Shown: positions 27,208 through 36,629, counted from the stretch's first letter. The stretch: DNA of 64,000 bases from Haloimpatiens sp042688525 (GCF_042688525.2 NZ_JBHWAB010000001.1:1302001-1366000), one strand, 5' to 3'. Numbers and translations: made by a program. Notes: generated from the sequence alone by a model not told the origin.

Positions 27208-27479
27208 ATTAATACTCCTTTACATATAAATGTGTCATTAATTTTATAGGTAAAAAATAAAGTTTAAATAATATTTCTGTATGTGAATAAAGGTATCCTT
27301 TTATTATTATGATAAAATTTAAAATATTTAAGCAATATTGATTGTAAATTAAGTATAATACAGTAAACACGAATTGAAAGAAAATATTCAAAATTAGATT
27401 AATTATGAAGAAAATATATTGTGAATAAATTCTTGATTTGGTAGAATATAATTAGAATGAAATTTAAGGAGGAATATAT

Positions 27480-28607
27480 ATGACAGATCCACGTTTAAAT
27501 AAGCTTGCAAAACTATTAGTTAATTATTCAACTAAGGTTAAACCAGGAGATTTTGTATTGGTTATGTGTGATGAAGTTGCAGAACCTTGGATGGTGGAAG
27601 TTGTTAAAGAATCAATAAAGGCAGGAGCTCATGTAGAAACAATTTTAAATTCGCATGAAGTTGGTTGTGCTAAATTAAAATATAGTACTGACGAACAGCT
27701 GCAAGAAGAAAATTTCATTTTGAAGTATGCACTTGAAAAAGCAGATGTATGGATTAGTGCTTGGGGAAATAAAAATACAAAGGCAAGTTCTAATGTTGAC
27801 TCTAAGAAAATTCAGTTTTCAGTAAAGGGTGCTAAAAGTTGGAGAAAAGTTTATTCTGATAAAATGGGAGATGGATCATTAAGATGGGTTGGAACACAGT
27901 TCCCAGTATATGCATATGCACAAGAAGCATCTATGAGTTTAACAGAATATGAGGATTTTGTATATGGAGCAGGTCTATTAGACTGTGAAGACCCAGTTGC
28001 AGAGTGGAAAAAAGTAAGTGAAAATCATGAAAGATGGATAAAATATTTAAACAATAAAAAGGAAGTACATATTATTTCTGAAGGAACAGATATTAAAGTA
28101 AATATAGATGGTAGAAAATGGATAAATTGTGATGGACAGGTTAATTTCCCTGATGGAGAAATATTTACGTCTCCAGTGGAAAATGGAATAAATGGACATA
28201 TAACATTTAGTTTCCCAGGAATATATATGGGAAAAGAAATTGAAGGTATAAAACTTGAAGTTAAAGATGGAAAAGTAGTTAAAGCTACTGCAGATAAAGG
28301 CGAAGAATTATTACATTCACTTCTTGAAATAGATGAAGGAGCATCAAGATTTGGAGAAGTAGCAATTGGAACTAACTATGGAATTAAAAAATTTACAAGA
28401 AATATGCTTTTTGATGAAAAAATAGGTGGAACAATTCATATGGCTATAGGAGATTCAATGCCTGAAGCAGGAGGAAAGAACAAGTCAGCAATTCATTGGG
28501 ATATGCTTTGTAACATGAGAAAAGGCGGAAAAATTTATGCTGATGGAGAATTGTTCTATGAAAATGGATATTTAAAAGAAGAAATATTGAAAAAATATAA
28601 TCTTTAA
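27480..28607 (+). CDS. M29-family metallo-aminopeptidase
   Basis: A 375-residue cytosolic aminopeptidase of the AmpS/PepS (M29) family. The N terminus (PRLNKLAKLLVNYSTKVKPGDFVLV) and the metal-site region (IGTNYGIKKF, then GKNKSAIHWDM, then ADGELFYENG) are those of the family, with Glu, His and Asp ligands for two metal ions. It releases N-terminal residues from peptides. The ribosome site is AAGGAGG. A TATAAT box at 27447-27452 lies upstream, but the -35 is poor. The gene stands alone and is followed by one half and one full palindromic element. Confidence 0.9.
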   Translation: MTDPRLNKLAKLLVNYSTKVKPGDFVLVMCDEVAEPWMVEVVKESIKAGAHVETILNSHEVGCAKLKYSTDEQLQEENFILKYALEKADVWISAWGNKNTKASSNVDSKKIQFSVKGAKSWRKVYSDKMGDGSLRWVGTQFPVYAYAQEASMSLTEYEDFVYGAGLLDCEDPVAEWKKVSENHERWIKYLNNKKEVHIISEGTDIKVNIDGRKWINCDGQVNFPDGEIFTSPVENGINGHITFSFPGIYMGKEIEGIKLEVKDGKVVKATADKGEELLHSLLEIDEGASRFGEVAIGTNYGIKKFTRNMLFDEKIGGTIHMAIGDSMPEAGGKNKSAIHWDMLCNMRKGGKIYADGELFYENGYLKEEILKKYNL

Positions 28608-28620
28608 GATAAATTTTTGT

Positions 28621-28680
28621 AGTAAAAAAATACTGGCTAGTGAAGGAAAATGATATATTGTGTAAGAAACTTTTAACAAT
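28621..28680 (-). repeat. Solo outer arm of the palindromic element
   Basis: AATACTGGCTAGTGAAGG followed by AATGATATATTGTGTAAGAAAC equals the right outer arm in inverted orientation, as at 24761. It decays after GAAAC. It starts 13 bases after the aminopeptidase stop. Confidence 0.75.
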
Positions 28681-28697
28681 AATTAAAAATTAATAAC

Positions 28698-28952
28698 TCA
28701 ACTTTCGCAGTAAAAAAACATTTCTTAGCGAAGGGAAATGATATCTTGCGTAAGAAACATTTGAACAAAGTTTACAAGTTCTTAGCTTTACGAATTTGAA
28801 AAAAGTTATTTTTTAATTACTGATTCCTATGGAATATTAATTAAAAAATCTTTTTTCAATATGAGTAAAGCTTAGAACTTGTTACTGAAGTGAAAGGTTT
28901 CTGCGCAAGATATCATTTTCCGTAGCGACTATTTTTCAACTGCGAAAGTTGA
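28698..28952 (-). repeat. Full 255-bp palindromic element, copy 3 (inverted)
   Basis: Ends are TCAACTTTCGCAG and CTGCGAAAGTTGA, a perfect 13-bp terminal inverted repeat. Arms and centre match copies 1 and 2 read from the other strand. It has the same 255-bp length as copy 1. Confidence 0.9.
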
Positions 28953-28966
28953 ATTTATAACTAATG

Positions 28967-28994
28967 GATTTTGAAAAGATTGTTTTTCAAAATC
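28967..28994. terminator. Possible terminator of the persulfide fusion gene
   Basis: GATTTTGAAAA and TTTTCAAAATC form an 11-bp stem with a 6-base loop. T-rich sequence follows on the plus side but not on the minus side, so direction and efficiency are unclear. Confidence 0.4.
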
Positions 28995-29030
28995 TTCCTT
29001 ATTTGTTTTCTGTTTTTTCTACTTTTTACT

Positions 29031-31472
29031 TTATATGAATAAGTTAACGTTAGAATCTTCAGCTTCTCCTAAGTAATATCCAACGCCTCCGATTTTAATA
29101 CCATCTACTAATTCTTCTTTTCTAAGACCTAGAAGATCCATAGACATTTGACAAGCTACTAATTCTACACCATTATTTAGTGCAGATTCTATTAATTCTT
29201 CCAAAGAAGAAACATTGTGTTTTTTCATTATTCCTCTTATCATTTTAGAACCTATTCCACCCATATGCATTTTGGATAATTTTAATCTTTTACTTCCTCT
29301 AGGCATCATTTTTCCAAACATTTTTTCTATAAAATTTTTGTTTACCTTTATTTTTTCATGTTTTCTTATAATATTGATTCCCCAGAAAGTAAAGAACATA
29401 GTAACCTTTTTACCCATAGCAGCGGCACCATTAGCAATTATGAAAGAAGCTATAGCTTTATCTAAATCACCACTAAAAACTACTATAGTTTTGTTATCAT
29501 TTATAGGAGTCAAATTACCACTATTTATATTAGTATTTTTTTTTATTTCACCATTTTTTCTTATAGTTGCAGTAATTATTCCTTTATTTTTATTTAGTTC
29601 AAGTAATTCATTGTTTGTTTTTTTACACCAAGACTTTATGTCTTCATAAAAGCCAGGGTCAGAAGCAGTTACTTTTAGAGTGGAACCTTCTCTAAGTTCA
29701 TCTATTGCAGATTTTACTCTCATTAAAGGTCCTGGACAGCATAAGCCTGTAGCATCTAAATCTTTCACAAATTCAGCTTGAATTTTTTTACTATCAGGAG
29801 ATGTATTAGAGTTATTTTGTTTTGAAGGTTTAAATTTACCTATCATATACATTTTATAACCACCAGTTATATTTTTTACTTTAAAACCACGTTGTTTTAA
29901 AAGTCTTTCTGCTATATATCCTCTAAGACCTATTTGACAGTAAACCCATATTTCTTTATTTTTATCTAATTCATTTAATCTATCTCTTAATTCATCTATA
30001 GGAATATGAATTGAATTTTTTACACATCCATTTTCACGTTCTAGGTCAGTTCTTACATCAAGTAGTATAGTTGTTTCATTATTAAATGAATCTAGTTCTC
30101 TAGGGAGTATTATTTCTGATTTTCCAGTTAATATATTTTCTGCTACATATCCAGCTATATTTACTGGGTCTTTAGCAGAAGAGTAAGGAGGAGCATAACA
30201 AAGTTCTAGTTCAGTTAAATCAGAAATTTTACCATTTAATCTTATTACTCCAGCTATATCATCAATTCTTTTATCTACACCATCATATCCGATAGCTTGA
30301 GCACCTAGTATTTTTCCTTCATCATTAAATATTAATTTCATAGTTATAGGTGTTGCACCAGGATAATAAGATGCATGACTTTGAGGAAGTACATATATTA
30401 CTTTATAATTTATATTATGTCTTTCAAGGATTCGTTCATTATTTCCTGTACAGGCACAAGTTAAATCAAATACTTTAATTACAGAAGTACCTTGAGTTCC
30501 TTTATAAGTAGATTGAATGTCACAAATATTATCTGAGGCAATTCTACCTTGTTTGTTAGCAGGACCGGCTAGTGGTATAGCTGTTTTTTTACCATTTATG
30601 AAATCTACTACTTCTACAGCATCTCCAACTGCATATATATTTTCAACATTAGTTTGCAGCTTATCATTAACAATTATATGACCTTTAGGGCCCATTTCAA
30701 TTTTTGTGTTTTTTATAAAATCAGTATCTGGAGTTACTCCTATTGCGAGTATCACAACATCACAAGAAAGTTTTGCTCCACTGTTTAATAATACATTTAC
30801 TTTATCATTTTTATCTTCGAAAGATTTAACGCCATCATTTATCAAAAGATTTATACCATTATCTTCAAGTTCTTTTTCTGCTATAGTTATCATATCAGAA
30901 TCAAAAGGTGCTAGTATGTGAGGAGCAGCTTCTACTAATGATACATTTAAACCTCTTTCTTTTAAGTTTTCTGCCATTTCCACACCAATGTATCCACCAC
31001 CAACAACTATTGCATTTTCAATATTATTTTTATCTACAAAATTTTTAATTATATCGGTGTCTTTTACATTTCTTAATGTGAAAATTTTATTATTTTCTAT
31101 CCCAGAAATATTTGGTTTTAATGGTTTTGCACCAGGAGCTAAAACTAAATAATCATAAGATTCTTCGTAGCAACCTTTATCGTTACTATTAATTTTTACC
31201 TTTTTATCGTTAGTATTAACAGATATAACGTCACTATTTATTCTTACATCTATATTAAATCTATTTTTCATGGCTTCTGGAGTTTGGACTAGAAGATTTT
31301 TTCTTTCTTTTATAGTTTCACCTATATAGTATGGAAGTCCGCAATTTGCAAAAGATATGTGTTCTCCACGTTCAAACATTATTATTTCAGCGTTTTCATC
31401 AAGCCTTCTAAGTCTTGCTGCAGTAGAAGCACCACCTGCTACGCCACCTACAATAAGAATTTTTTTATTCAT
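29031..31472 (-). CDS. CoA-disulfide reductase / rhodanese / TusA / DsrE fusion protein
   Basis: An 813-residue fusion for handling persulfide sulfur. Residues 1-445 are an FAD/NAD(P)H disulfide reductase with GGVAGGAS and the single active cysteine Cys44 (SFANCGLPYY), as in CoA-disulfide or CoA-persulfide reductases. At about 460-545 is a rhodanese domain (VYCQIGLRG). At about 575-640 is a TusA-like domain (LDATGLCCPGPLM), and at about 655-813 a DsrE-like domain with a late cysteine (VACQMSMDLLG). Each added domain carries a sulfur relay cysteine, so the chain could pass sulfane sulfur intramolecularly. A GGAGG ribosome site precedes the start. A 34-bp dyad at 31491-31524 covers the upstream region. 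Confidence 0.9.
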   Translation of the reverse strand: MNKKILIVGGVAGGASTAARLRRLDENAEIIMFERGEHISFANCGLPYYIGETIKERKNLLVQTPEAMKNRFNIDVRINSDVISVNTNDKKVKINSNDKGCYEESYDYLVLAPGAKPLKPNISGIENNKIFTLRNVKDTDIIKNFVDKNNIENAIVVGGGYIGVEMAENLKERGLNVSLVEAAPHILAPFDSDMITIAEKELEDNGINLLINDGVKSFEDKNDKVNVLLNSGAKLSCDVVILAIGVTPDTDFIKNTKIEMGPKGHIIVNDKLQTNVENIYAVGDAVEVVDFINGKKTAIPLAGPANKQGRIASDNICDIQSTYKGTQGTSVIKVFDLTCACTGNNERILERHNINYKVIYVLPQSHASYYPGATPITMKLIFNDEGKILGAQAIGYDGVDKRIDDIAGVIRLNGKISDLTELELCYAPPYSSAKDPVNIAGYVAENILTGKSEIILPRELDSFNNETTILLDVRTDLERENGCVKNSIHIPIDELRDRLNELDKNKEIWVYCQIGLRGYIAERLLKQRGFKVKNITGGYKMYMIGKFKPSKQNNSNTSPDSKKIQAEFVKDLDATGLCCPGPLMRVKSAIDELREGSTLKVTASDPGFYEDIKSWCKKTNNELLELNKNKGIITATIRKNGEIKKNTNINSGNLTPINDNKTIVVFSGDLDKAIASFIIANGAAAMGKKVTMFFTFWGINIIRKHEKIKVNKNFIEKMFGKMMPRGSKRLKLSKMHMGGIGSKMIRGIMKKHNVSSLEELIESALNNGVELVACQMSMDLLGLRKEELVDGIKIGGVGYYLGEAEDSNVNLFI

Positions 31473-31490
31473 ATTAATACCTCCATATAT

Positions 31491-31524
31491 TATCGTAATA
31501 TTTATATATTTATATATTACGATA
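31491..31524. promoter_or_regulatory. Operator-like dyad upstream of the persulfide fusion gene
   Basis: TATCGTAATAT (31491-31501) and ATATTACGATA (31514-31524) are perfect 11-base inverted arms with a 12-base AT-only centre. It starts about 20 bases upstream of the start codon, where a promoter would be expected. The regulator is unknown; an ArsR-like dimer is a guess based on the size and AT content. Confidence 0.55.
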
Positions 31525-31653
31525 TATAAATATATTTTGTCAATTAATTAACAGAAGAATTTTATTCCATGTTTTTACATTATGAGATTTTTGTCATAGT
31601 ACTAACTTTATTATTTAATAATATTTGAACTTTTATAACATATTTTAAAATAA

Positions 31654-31680
31654 AAAAAATGCGGTAAAACCGCATTTTTT
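31654..31680. terminator. Terminator overlapping the carboxypeptidase stop codon
   Basis: AAAAAATGCGGT, loop AAA, ACCGCATTTTTT. It works in both directions by symmetry and overlaps the TAA stop at 31679-31681. Confidence 0.85.
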
Positions 31681-33025
31681 ATCTCCAATATCTATTACGT
31701 TTACGTCTTCTTCCATTTTTAATTAAAGATACTATAAACATTATTAAAATAATTATTACAATTAAACCTACAATTAAACCTACATAAAGTAAAATGTTAT
31801 CTTTAAATATTTGAGATTTAGAAACATTTGTATATAAATCATAAGATTTAACTGCTTCTCTTTCAGAAACTATTAGTTTAGATACAGGTTTTTCCGAACT
31901 TAAATTTTTGAAAGTTAAATTTGATGTATCAATTTTAGTTTTAAATTCTTTTTTATTTATACTGTTGTTATAATAAGTGATATTTTCTTTTAATATAAGA
32001 GGTACCTTTAGTGTTTTTTCTGGACCAAAAAATTTAAAAGGTTTATATTTTAAAGTAGCAGTTTTTATTGTAGTATTTTTATTCATATAATTAACTGGTT
32101 TTACATTAAAACTCCAGTCTATTATTTTTTTCATATCTTGAAATACGAAGCTATCTTTAGCATCATATATAGAATGCATAACTACACCTATTACTTTACG
32201 ACCATCTTTTTCAAATATAGCTACTAAACATCTTCCAGATTTAGAAGTATATCCGGTTTTACCGCCTATACATACAGCACCATTAATGTTTTCACCTAAC
32301 AATTTATTTCTATTTTCAATGGGTATAGTTTTTCCATCAATCTTTAAAACACCTTTTTTGGTATTCATTGTTTTTGCTACCCATTTATTTTTTAAAGCAG
32401 CTCTTGCGAGTAAAGTTAAGTCATATGGAGTAGTATAATGATTATCATCATGTAATCCATTAGCAGTTATAAAATGTGTATTTTTCATCTTTAATTCAGC
32501 AGCTTTATCATTCATCATTTTTCGGAAGTTATCTACTGCTTGTTTAGAATTTTCATCATAAGAATCAGTTTTTCCTATATTACCTGCAATTGTATATGCT
32601 ATATCATTAGCTGAATATAAAAGCAATGCATTCATTACGTCATTAACTGAAAGAGGTTTACCAATATTGAAATTTATATTTGGATAGTCAGTATTTAAAG
32701 AATATTTAGGTTGTTCTTTAGCTGATTTTGTATAATTTAATACATTCAATCCTTTTTTATCTTTATTTTCAGCAAATAACAAAGCAGTCATAAGCTTAGT
32801 TACACTTGCAGGATACATTCCTTTAGTATTATTTAATTGTTTGTATTGTTTACCATCAATGTCTTTAGCATATATTATTTCTCCAGTTTGTGCATCCATA
32901 GTTATAGCTGCAGAACCATAAATTTTAGGAGGCTCTTTTGATATATTTGTTTGAGCAAATACATTTCCAGATATAGTAAAAAGAAATAACACAGCAAGTA
33001 TCAGAGAAAATTTTTTATGTCTCAA
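31679..33025 (-). CDS. D-alanyl-D-alanine carboxypeptidase (S11, PBP5-like)
   Basis: A 448-residue penicillin-binding protein that trims the terminal D-Ala of peptidoglycan stem peptides. It has a signal peptide (LILAVLFLFTISGNVFAQ). The three active-site motifs are SVTK at about 74, SAND at about 138 and KTGYTSKSG at about 260. A C-terminal hydrophobic anchor (YVGLIVGLIVIIILIMFIV) and a basic tail replace the amphipathic anchor of PBP5. Sporulation-type DacF is one possibility. The promoter at 33075-33103 is covered by a long dyad, so expression is probably tightly controlled. Confidence 0.9.
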   Translation of the reverse strand: MRHKKFSLILAVLFLFTISGNVFAQTNISKEPPKIYGSAAITMDAQTGEIIYAKDIDGKQYKQLNNTKGMYPASVTKLMTALLFAENKDKKGLNVLNYTKSAKEQPKYSLNTDYPNINFNIGKPLSVNDVMNALLLYSANDIAYTIAGNIGKTDSYDENSKQAVDNFRKMMNDKAAELKMKNTHFITANGLHDDNHYTTPYDLTLLARAALKNKWVAKTMNTKKGVLKIDGKTIPIENRNKLLGENINGAVCIGGKTGYTSKSGRCLVAIFEKDGRKVIGVVMHSIYDAKDSFVFQDMKKIIDWSFNVKPVNYMNKNTTIKTATLKYKPFKFFGPEKTLKVPLILKENITYYNNSINKKEFKTKIDTSNLTFKNLSSEKPVSKLIVSEREAVKSYDLYTNVSKSQIFKDNILLYVGLIVGLIVIIILIMFIVSLIKNGRRRKRNRYWR

Positions 33026-33065
33026 TGTTCATCTCTCCCATTAATTAAATTTTTCATAAATATAT

Positions 33066-33096
33066 ACATGTTATAATATAACACTTTATAACATGT
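33066..33096. promoter_or_regulatory. 31-bp operator-like dyad over the carboxypeptidase promoter
   Basis: ACATGTTATAA, 9-base spacer, TTATAACATGT: perfect 11-base arms. It covers the whole -10 box and most of the spacer of the promoter at 33075-33103. It sits between two divergent cell-envelope genes and could control both. Confidence 0.65.
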
Positions 33097-33103
33097 AGTA
33101 CAA
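33075..33103 (-). promoter_or_regulatory. Promoter of the D,D-carboxypeptidase gene
   Basis: Minus strand TTGTAC (33098-33103), 17-base spacer, TATATT (33075-33080). Transcription would start near 33068, about 43 bases before the start codon. Confidence 0.6.
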
Positions 33104-33185
33104 GATTGAATAGAGTTTAAATCTAATATTTTATGGTCATAAAAATAAAATTACTAAATATAATTATTTTGAGGAGATGAAAAAA

Positions 33186-34007
33186 ATGATTATATTAATA
33201 AGAAAAAAATCATTATACAAAATTGTAATAGCTGTTCTTGTTATGATACTTATTGGTTTTATGATTTATATTGTCAAAAACGTTAGATGTATTGAAGATA
33301 ATCCAGCAGATGAAGTGTATGTTGCAATAGTTGTTGATGATTTTGGAAATTCTGGTGATGGAACTAAAGAAATGTTGAATATGGATATACCACTAACAGC
33401 AGCAGTGATGCCTTTTTTAGAAAATAGTGAAAAGGATGCTAAAGATGCACATGATAAAGGATTAGAAATTATATTGCATATGCCTATGGAACCTAAACAT
33501 GGGAAAAAAAGTTGGTTAGGACCTAAAGGAATAACTACAAATTTATCTTCAGAAGAAATAAAATCTAGAGTAACACAAGGATTAGAACAGATAAAATATG
33601 CCAAAGGTATGAACAATCATATGGGATCTAAAGCAATGCAGGATGAAAGAGTTGTAAAAAATTTATTAAAAGTAGCTAAAGAAAAACATATTTACTTTTT
33701 AGATAGTAAGACTACTAGCAAATGTCGTGCAGAAGAAATTTGTAATTCATTAGGAGTTAATTATTATACTAGGGATATATTTTTAGATAATTCAAAAAGG
33801 AAAGTTGATATTGAAAAGCAGTTAGATAAGTTAACGGAAATAGCACTAAAAAAAGGATATGCTATAGCTATTGGACATGTTGGAGAGCATGGGGGAACTG
33901 TAACTGCAAGAGCTATTAAAAATAAATATAAATCCATGGAAAAAAAAGGTATAAAATTTGTTTATTTATCAGACTTAAGAAATATTATATTAAATTCTCA
34001 TAAATAA
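33186..34007 (+). CDS. Divergent polysaccharide deacetylase (YibQ-like), membrane-anchored
   Basis: A 273-residue protein with an N-terminal membrane anchor (IVIAVLVMILIGFMIYIV) and an extracytoplasmic NodB-like domain of the divergent deacetylase family. Motifs are VAIVVDDFGNSG near the start of the domain, EIILHMPMEP, and MNNHMGSKA in the middle. GYAIAIGHVGEHG is near the end. ATG 33186 is chosen because GAGGAG at 33171-33176 is nine bases before it; an in-frame ATG at 33177 directly abuts the ribosome site. A role in cell-wall glycan modification is inferred from family. It is divergent from the carboxypeptidase gene, which fits an envelope role. Confidence 0.85.
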   Translation: MIILIRKKSLYKIVIAVLVMILIGFMIYIVKNVRCIEDNPADEVYVAIVVDDFGNSGDGTKEMLNMDIPLTAAVMPFLENSEKDAKDAHDKGLEIILHMPMEPKHGKKSWLGPKGITTNLSSEEIKSRVTQGLEQIKYAKGMNNHMGSKAMQDERVVKNLLKVAKEKHIYFLDSKTTSKCRAEEICNSLGVNYYTRDIFLDNSKRKVDIEKQLDKLTEIALKKGYAIAIGHVGEHGGTVTARAIKNKYKSMEKKGIKFVYLSDLRNIILNSHK

Positions 34008-34046
34008 AAAAGAAGGGTGATACAATAAAAATCAACCTTCTTTTTT
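34006..34046 (+). terminator. Terminator after the deacetylase gene
   Basis: AAAAAAGAAGG and CCTTCTTTTTT pair around a loop that itself contains TGAT/ATCA. It ends in a T tract. Confidence 0.8.
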
Positions 34047-34085
34047 AATACGTAATTTAAATTTTAATTTTCAAGTATACTAAAT

Positions 34086-34430
34086 TTATTTAACAACATT
34101 TTTTTGAAGTATGACCATGAAAATGGTTACTACAATTAGTGCTATATATACAAACAGATAAATGATTGATAATAATTTCGAACCATAAAAAAATTTTAAA
34201 AATATAAATATAGTCATAGATAGTACAGTCCATAGTAATGAAACATATGCCATTTGATTATTTTTAGATTTCCACGTTTCAGGATCTTTCATAGTACCAA
34301 TAATTTTTTTGCTAAGGTTATTGTTTTGTGATGATTTTAATAATATGGTTTTGAAATATATAAAAAATAATAGAGAAATAAGTGATAAGCCTAAAAATAC
34401 ATAAGATAATGAGATACTTGTTATATACAT
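34086..34430 (-). CDS. Small membrane protein of unknown function
   Basis: 114 residues with three predicted membrane segments: residues about 5-25 (SYVFLGLSLISLLFFIYF), about 60-80 (VSLLWTVLSMTIFIFLKFF) and about 85-108 (LLSIIYLFVYIALIVVTIFMV). The start ATG 34430 follows AAGGAG at the usual distance; a further in-frame start at 34451 lies beyond the ribosome site. No known family was recognised. It converges on the deacetylase gene and has no operon partners. Confidence 0.6.
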   Translation of the reverse strand: MYITSISLSYVFLGLSLISLLFFIYFKTILLKSSQNNNLSKKIIGTMKDPETWKSKNNQMAYVSLLWTVLSMTIFIFLKFFYGSKLLSIIYLFVYIALIVVTIFMVILQKNVVK

Positions 34431-34614
34431 GGTATCACGCTCCTTATACAATAATATAATAATTTTATTTTTACCAAGGAGCCTTGTTTTTATTAGTAAA
34501 GGTTAAAACTAAAATTGATAAAATATTTTTAAAATTTTGTAAAATGTATTCATTTTTTTTCAATAATGTTTTATAATTATTTTGCAGAAGATATATTTGA
34601 AATGGGGTGCAAAT

Positions 34615-34821
34615 ATGAAACTATGTCCTTTTTTAACTACGTCAGATGAAAAAATAGAATGTTTTGAAGAATGTCCATTTTATGATGAAGAAAAAAACGG
34701 AGATGTATGTCCATTTAAAAGTATTGGGGAAAAGAAAAAGTTTAAAGTGTTTTACAATGAAAATTACATGGAAAATGATTACAAAATAAACAATTTATCT
34801 TTTAGAGATGATTTTTTTTAG
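34615..34821 (+). CDS. Small cysteine-rich protein
   Basis: 68 residues with C-P-F at the N terminus, then CFEECPFY and CPFKS, so five cysteines in the first 40 residues. The rest is acidic and basic residues without structure that I recognise. This CPF/CPFY pattern suggests metal or iron-sulfur binding. Start ATG 34615 follows GGGG; an in-frame start at 34582 has no ribosome site. It is single-gene, with a strong hairpin after it. Function unknown. Confidence 0.6.
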   Translation: MKLCPFLTTSDEKIECFEECPFYDEEKNGDVCPFKSIGEKKKFKVFYNENYMENDYKINNLSFRDDFF

Positions 34822-34838
34822 GAAAAATATAAATAATT

Positions 34839-34876
34839 AGCTGCTGCAAAGATGTGATTAATCTATTGCAGCAGCT
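34839..34876. terminator. Bidirectional terminator
   Basis: AGCTGCTGCAA (34839-34849) and TTGCAGCAGCT (34866-34876) form an 11-bp stem between convergent genes, with T-rich flanks on each strand. Confidence 0.75.
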
Positions 34877-34882
34877 TTAATA

Positions 34883-36361
34883 TTATTCTTCAAAACGATT
34901 TGTGTAGCTATTTAAAAGATCATGTTTTATTTTCCAAAGATTATGTGAAAGATCTATGTAATATGTATGAGGATTTTCAAGTCTTAAAACTTCAGACCAT
35001 AATGTAGATAATTGATCTTTAGCAAATTGTCTAATATTCATTACACTTGGGTTTTCATAAATTGGTTTACCATTTTCAAATATCTTAACTAACAATTCCT
35101 TAGCATGATAATTTTTTAATTTACGTCTTTTCCAAGTGTGTACAGGATTAAATATTTCCAAAGGTTTAGAATCATCTATAGTTTCATTATTAAGAGTTAT
35201 TAAATCAGCAATAGCTTTATTGGATTTATTATCAAATAATCTATAAATCTTTTTAAAACCTGGATTTGTAATTTTTTCTGCATTTTCACTTATTTTAATT
35301 TTAGGTACTATAACACCATCATTTTCTACAGCAGCTAGCTTATATACACCGCCAAATACAGGTTCTGATTTAGCAGTAATTAATCTTTCACCAACTCCAA
35401 AGCTGTCTATTTTTGCACCTTGATTTAAAACTCCACGGATAATATATTCATCTAATGAATTAGATGCTACTATTTTTACATCTTTATATCCTGCGTCATC
35501 TAATAATTGTCTTACTTTTTTTGAAAGATAAGTTATATCACCACTATCAATTCTAACTCCTTTAGGTCTATAACCCATAGGTGTTAAAATTTCATCAAAT
35601 ACTTTTATTGCATTTGGTAAACCAGATTTTAACACATTATAAGTATCAATAAGTAGTGTGCAATTATCTGGAAATGTTTTAGCCCATGCCTTAAATGATT
35701 CATATTCATTATCAAAAAGTTGTATCCAACTGTGAGCCATAGTTCCTACTGCAGGTATACCAAATTTTTCTTCAGCAATTGTACAGGCAGTGGCATTACA
35801 ACCACCTATTACAGCAGCTCTTGCACCATAAATAGCACCATCATATCCTTGAGCTCTTCTAGAACCAAATTCCATTACAGGTCTGTTTTTGGCACTCCTA
35901 CATATTCGGCTAGCTTTTGTTGCAATCAATGTTTGGTGATTTACAGTTAATAAAATCATTGTTTCAACAAATTGAGCTTGAATTGCAGGTCCTTTAACTA
36001 TTACTAAAGGTTCTCCAGGGAATACTGGAGTACCCTCAGGTATTGCCCAAACATCACAACAAAAATGGAAATTTCTTAAATAATCAAGAAATTTTTCAGA
36101 AAAACAATTTTTACTTTCTAGATAGTTAAGATCTTCATCAGTGAATTTTAAATTTGACAAATATTCAATTAATTGTTGAACACCAGCCATTATACAGTAG
36201 CCACCACCATCAGGTATTTTTCTAAAAAACATATCAAAATATGCAATTTTATTAGCTACATCATTATCTAAATAACCATTTGCCATAGTTAGCTCATAAA
36301 AATCAACTAACATCGTTAAATTTCTTTCGTCTCTTACATCAAAAGTTACATCTCTACCCAT
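34883..36361 (-). CDS. pncB: Nicotinate phosphoribosyltransferase
   Basis: A 492-residue enzyme that makes nicotinate mononucleotide from nicotinate and PRPP in NAD salvage. The N-terminal DFYELTMANGYL, EFGSRRAQGYDGAIYGARAA with the conserved His-containing GTMAHSW, LIDTYN and VASNSLDEY are family hallmarks. The length is normal. The ribosome site is AAGGGAAAA before ATG 36361. The gene is monocistronic. No NiaR-type operator was recognised upstream. Confidence 0.93.
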   Translation of the reverse strand: MGRDVTFDVRDERNLTMLVDFYELTMANGYLDNDVANKIAYFDMFFRKIPDGGGYCIMAGVQQLIEYLSNLKFTDEDLNYLESKNCFSEKFLDYLRNFHFCCDVWAIPEGTPVFPGEPLVIVKGPAIQAQFVETMILLTVNHQTLIATKASRICRSAKNRPVMEFGSRRAQGYDGAIYGARAAVIGGCNATACTIAEEKFGIPAVGTMAHSWIQLFDNEYESFKAWAKTFPDNCTLLIDTYNVLKSGLPNAIKVFDEILTPMGYRPKGVRIDSGDITYLSKKVRQLLDDAGYKDVKIVASNSLDEYIIRGVLNQGAKIDSFGVGERLITAKSEPVFGGVYKLAAVENDGVIVPKIKISENAEKITNPGFKKIYRLFDNKSNKAIADLITLNNETIDDSKPLEIFNPVHTWKRRKLKNYHAKELLVKIFENGKPIYENPSVMNIRQFAKDQLSTLWSEVLRLENPHTYYIDLSHNLWKIKHDLLNSYTNRFEE

Positions 36362-36629
36362 AATTTTTCCCTTCTATCATTTTTTTAAGTATAATAAGTA
36401 TAAAAAGTATATAATTGGATATATACATAAAAAACTTATCAAAATATATTTTAATACGTATATCGCATTATTACAACTATTTTATTCATTAGAATAATTA
36501 AGTAAATGCTATTTGTACAAAAGTTGAGTTAATAATTTTTTTTATTAGAAAAGTATAATATTTAGGTATTTACTAATTTGAGTTATAATAATTTGTTGAA
36601 TAATTTATAGGGAGGAATAATAGAGGGTT

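Noticed and set aside
34475..34486. CAAGG-AG-CCTTG followed by T residues as a terminator
   Set aside because: A two-base loop is too tight and the stem too short. No gene ends just upstream on that strand.
36362..36629. Operator or riboswitch before pncB or the helicase
   Set aside because: The spacer is AT-rich, but no NiaR-like site, aptamer core or well-spaced promoter pair could be supported.
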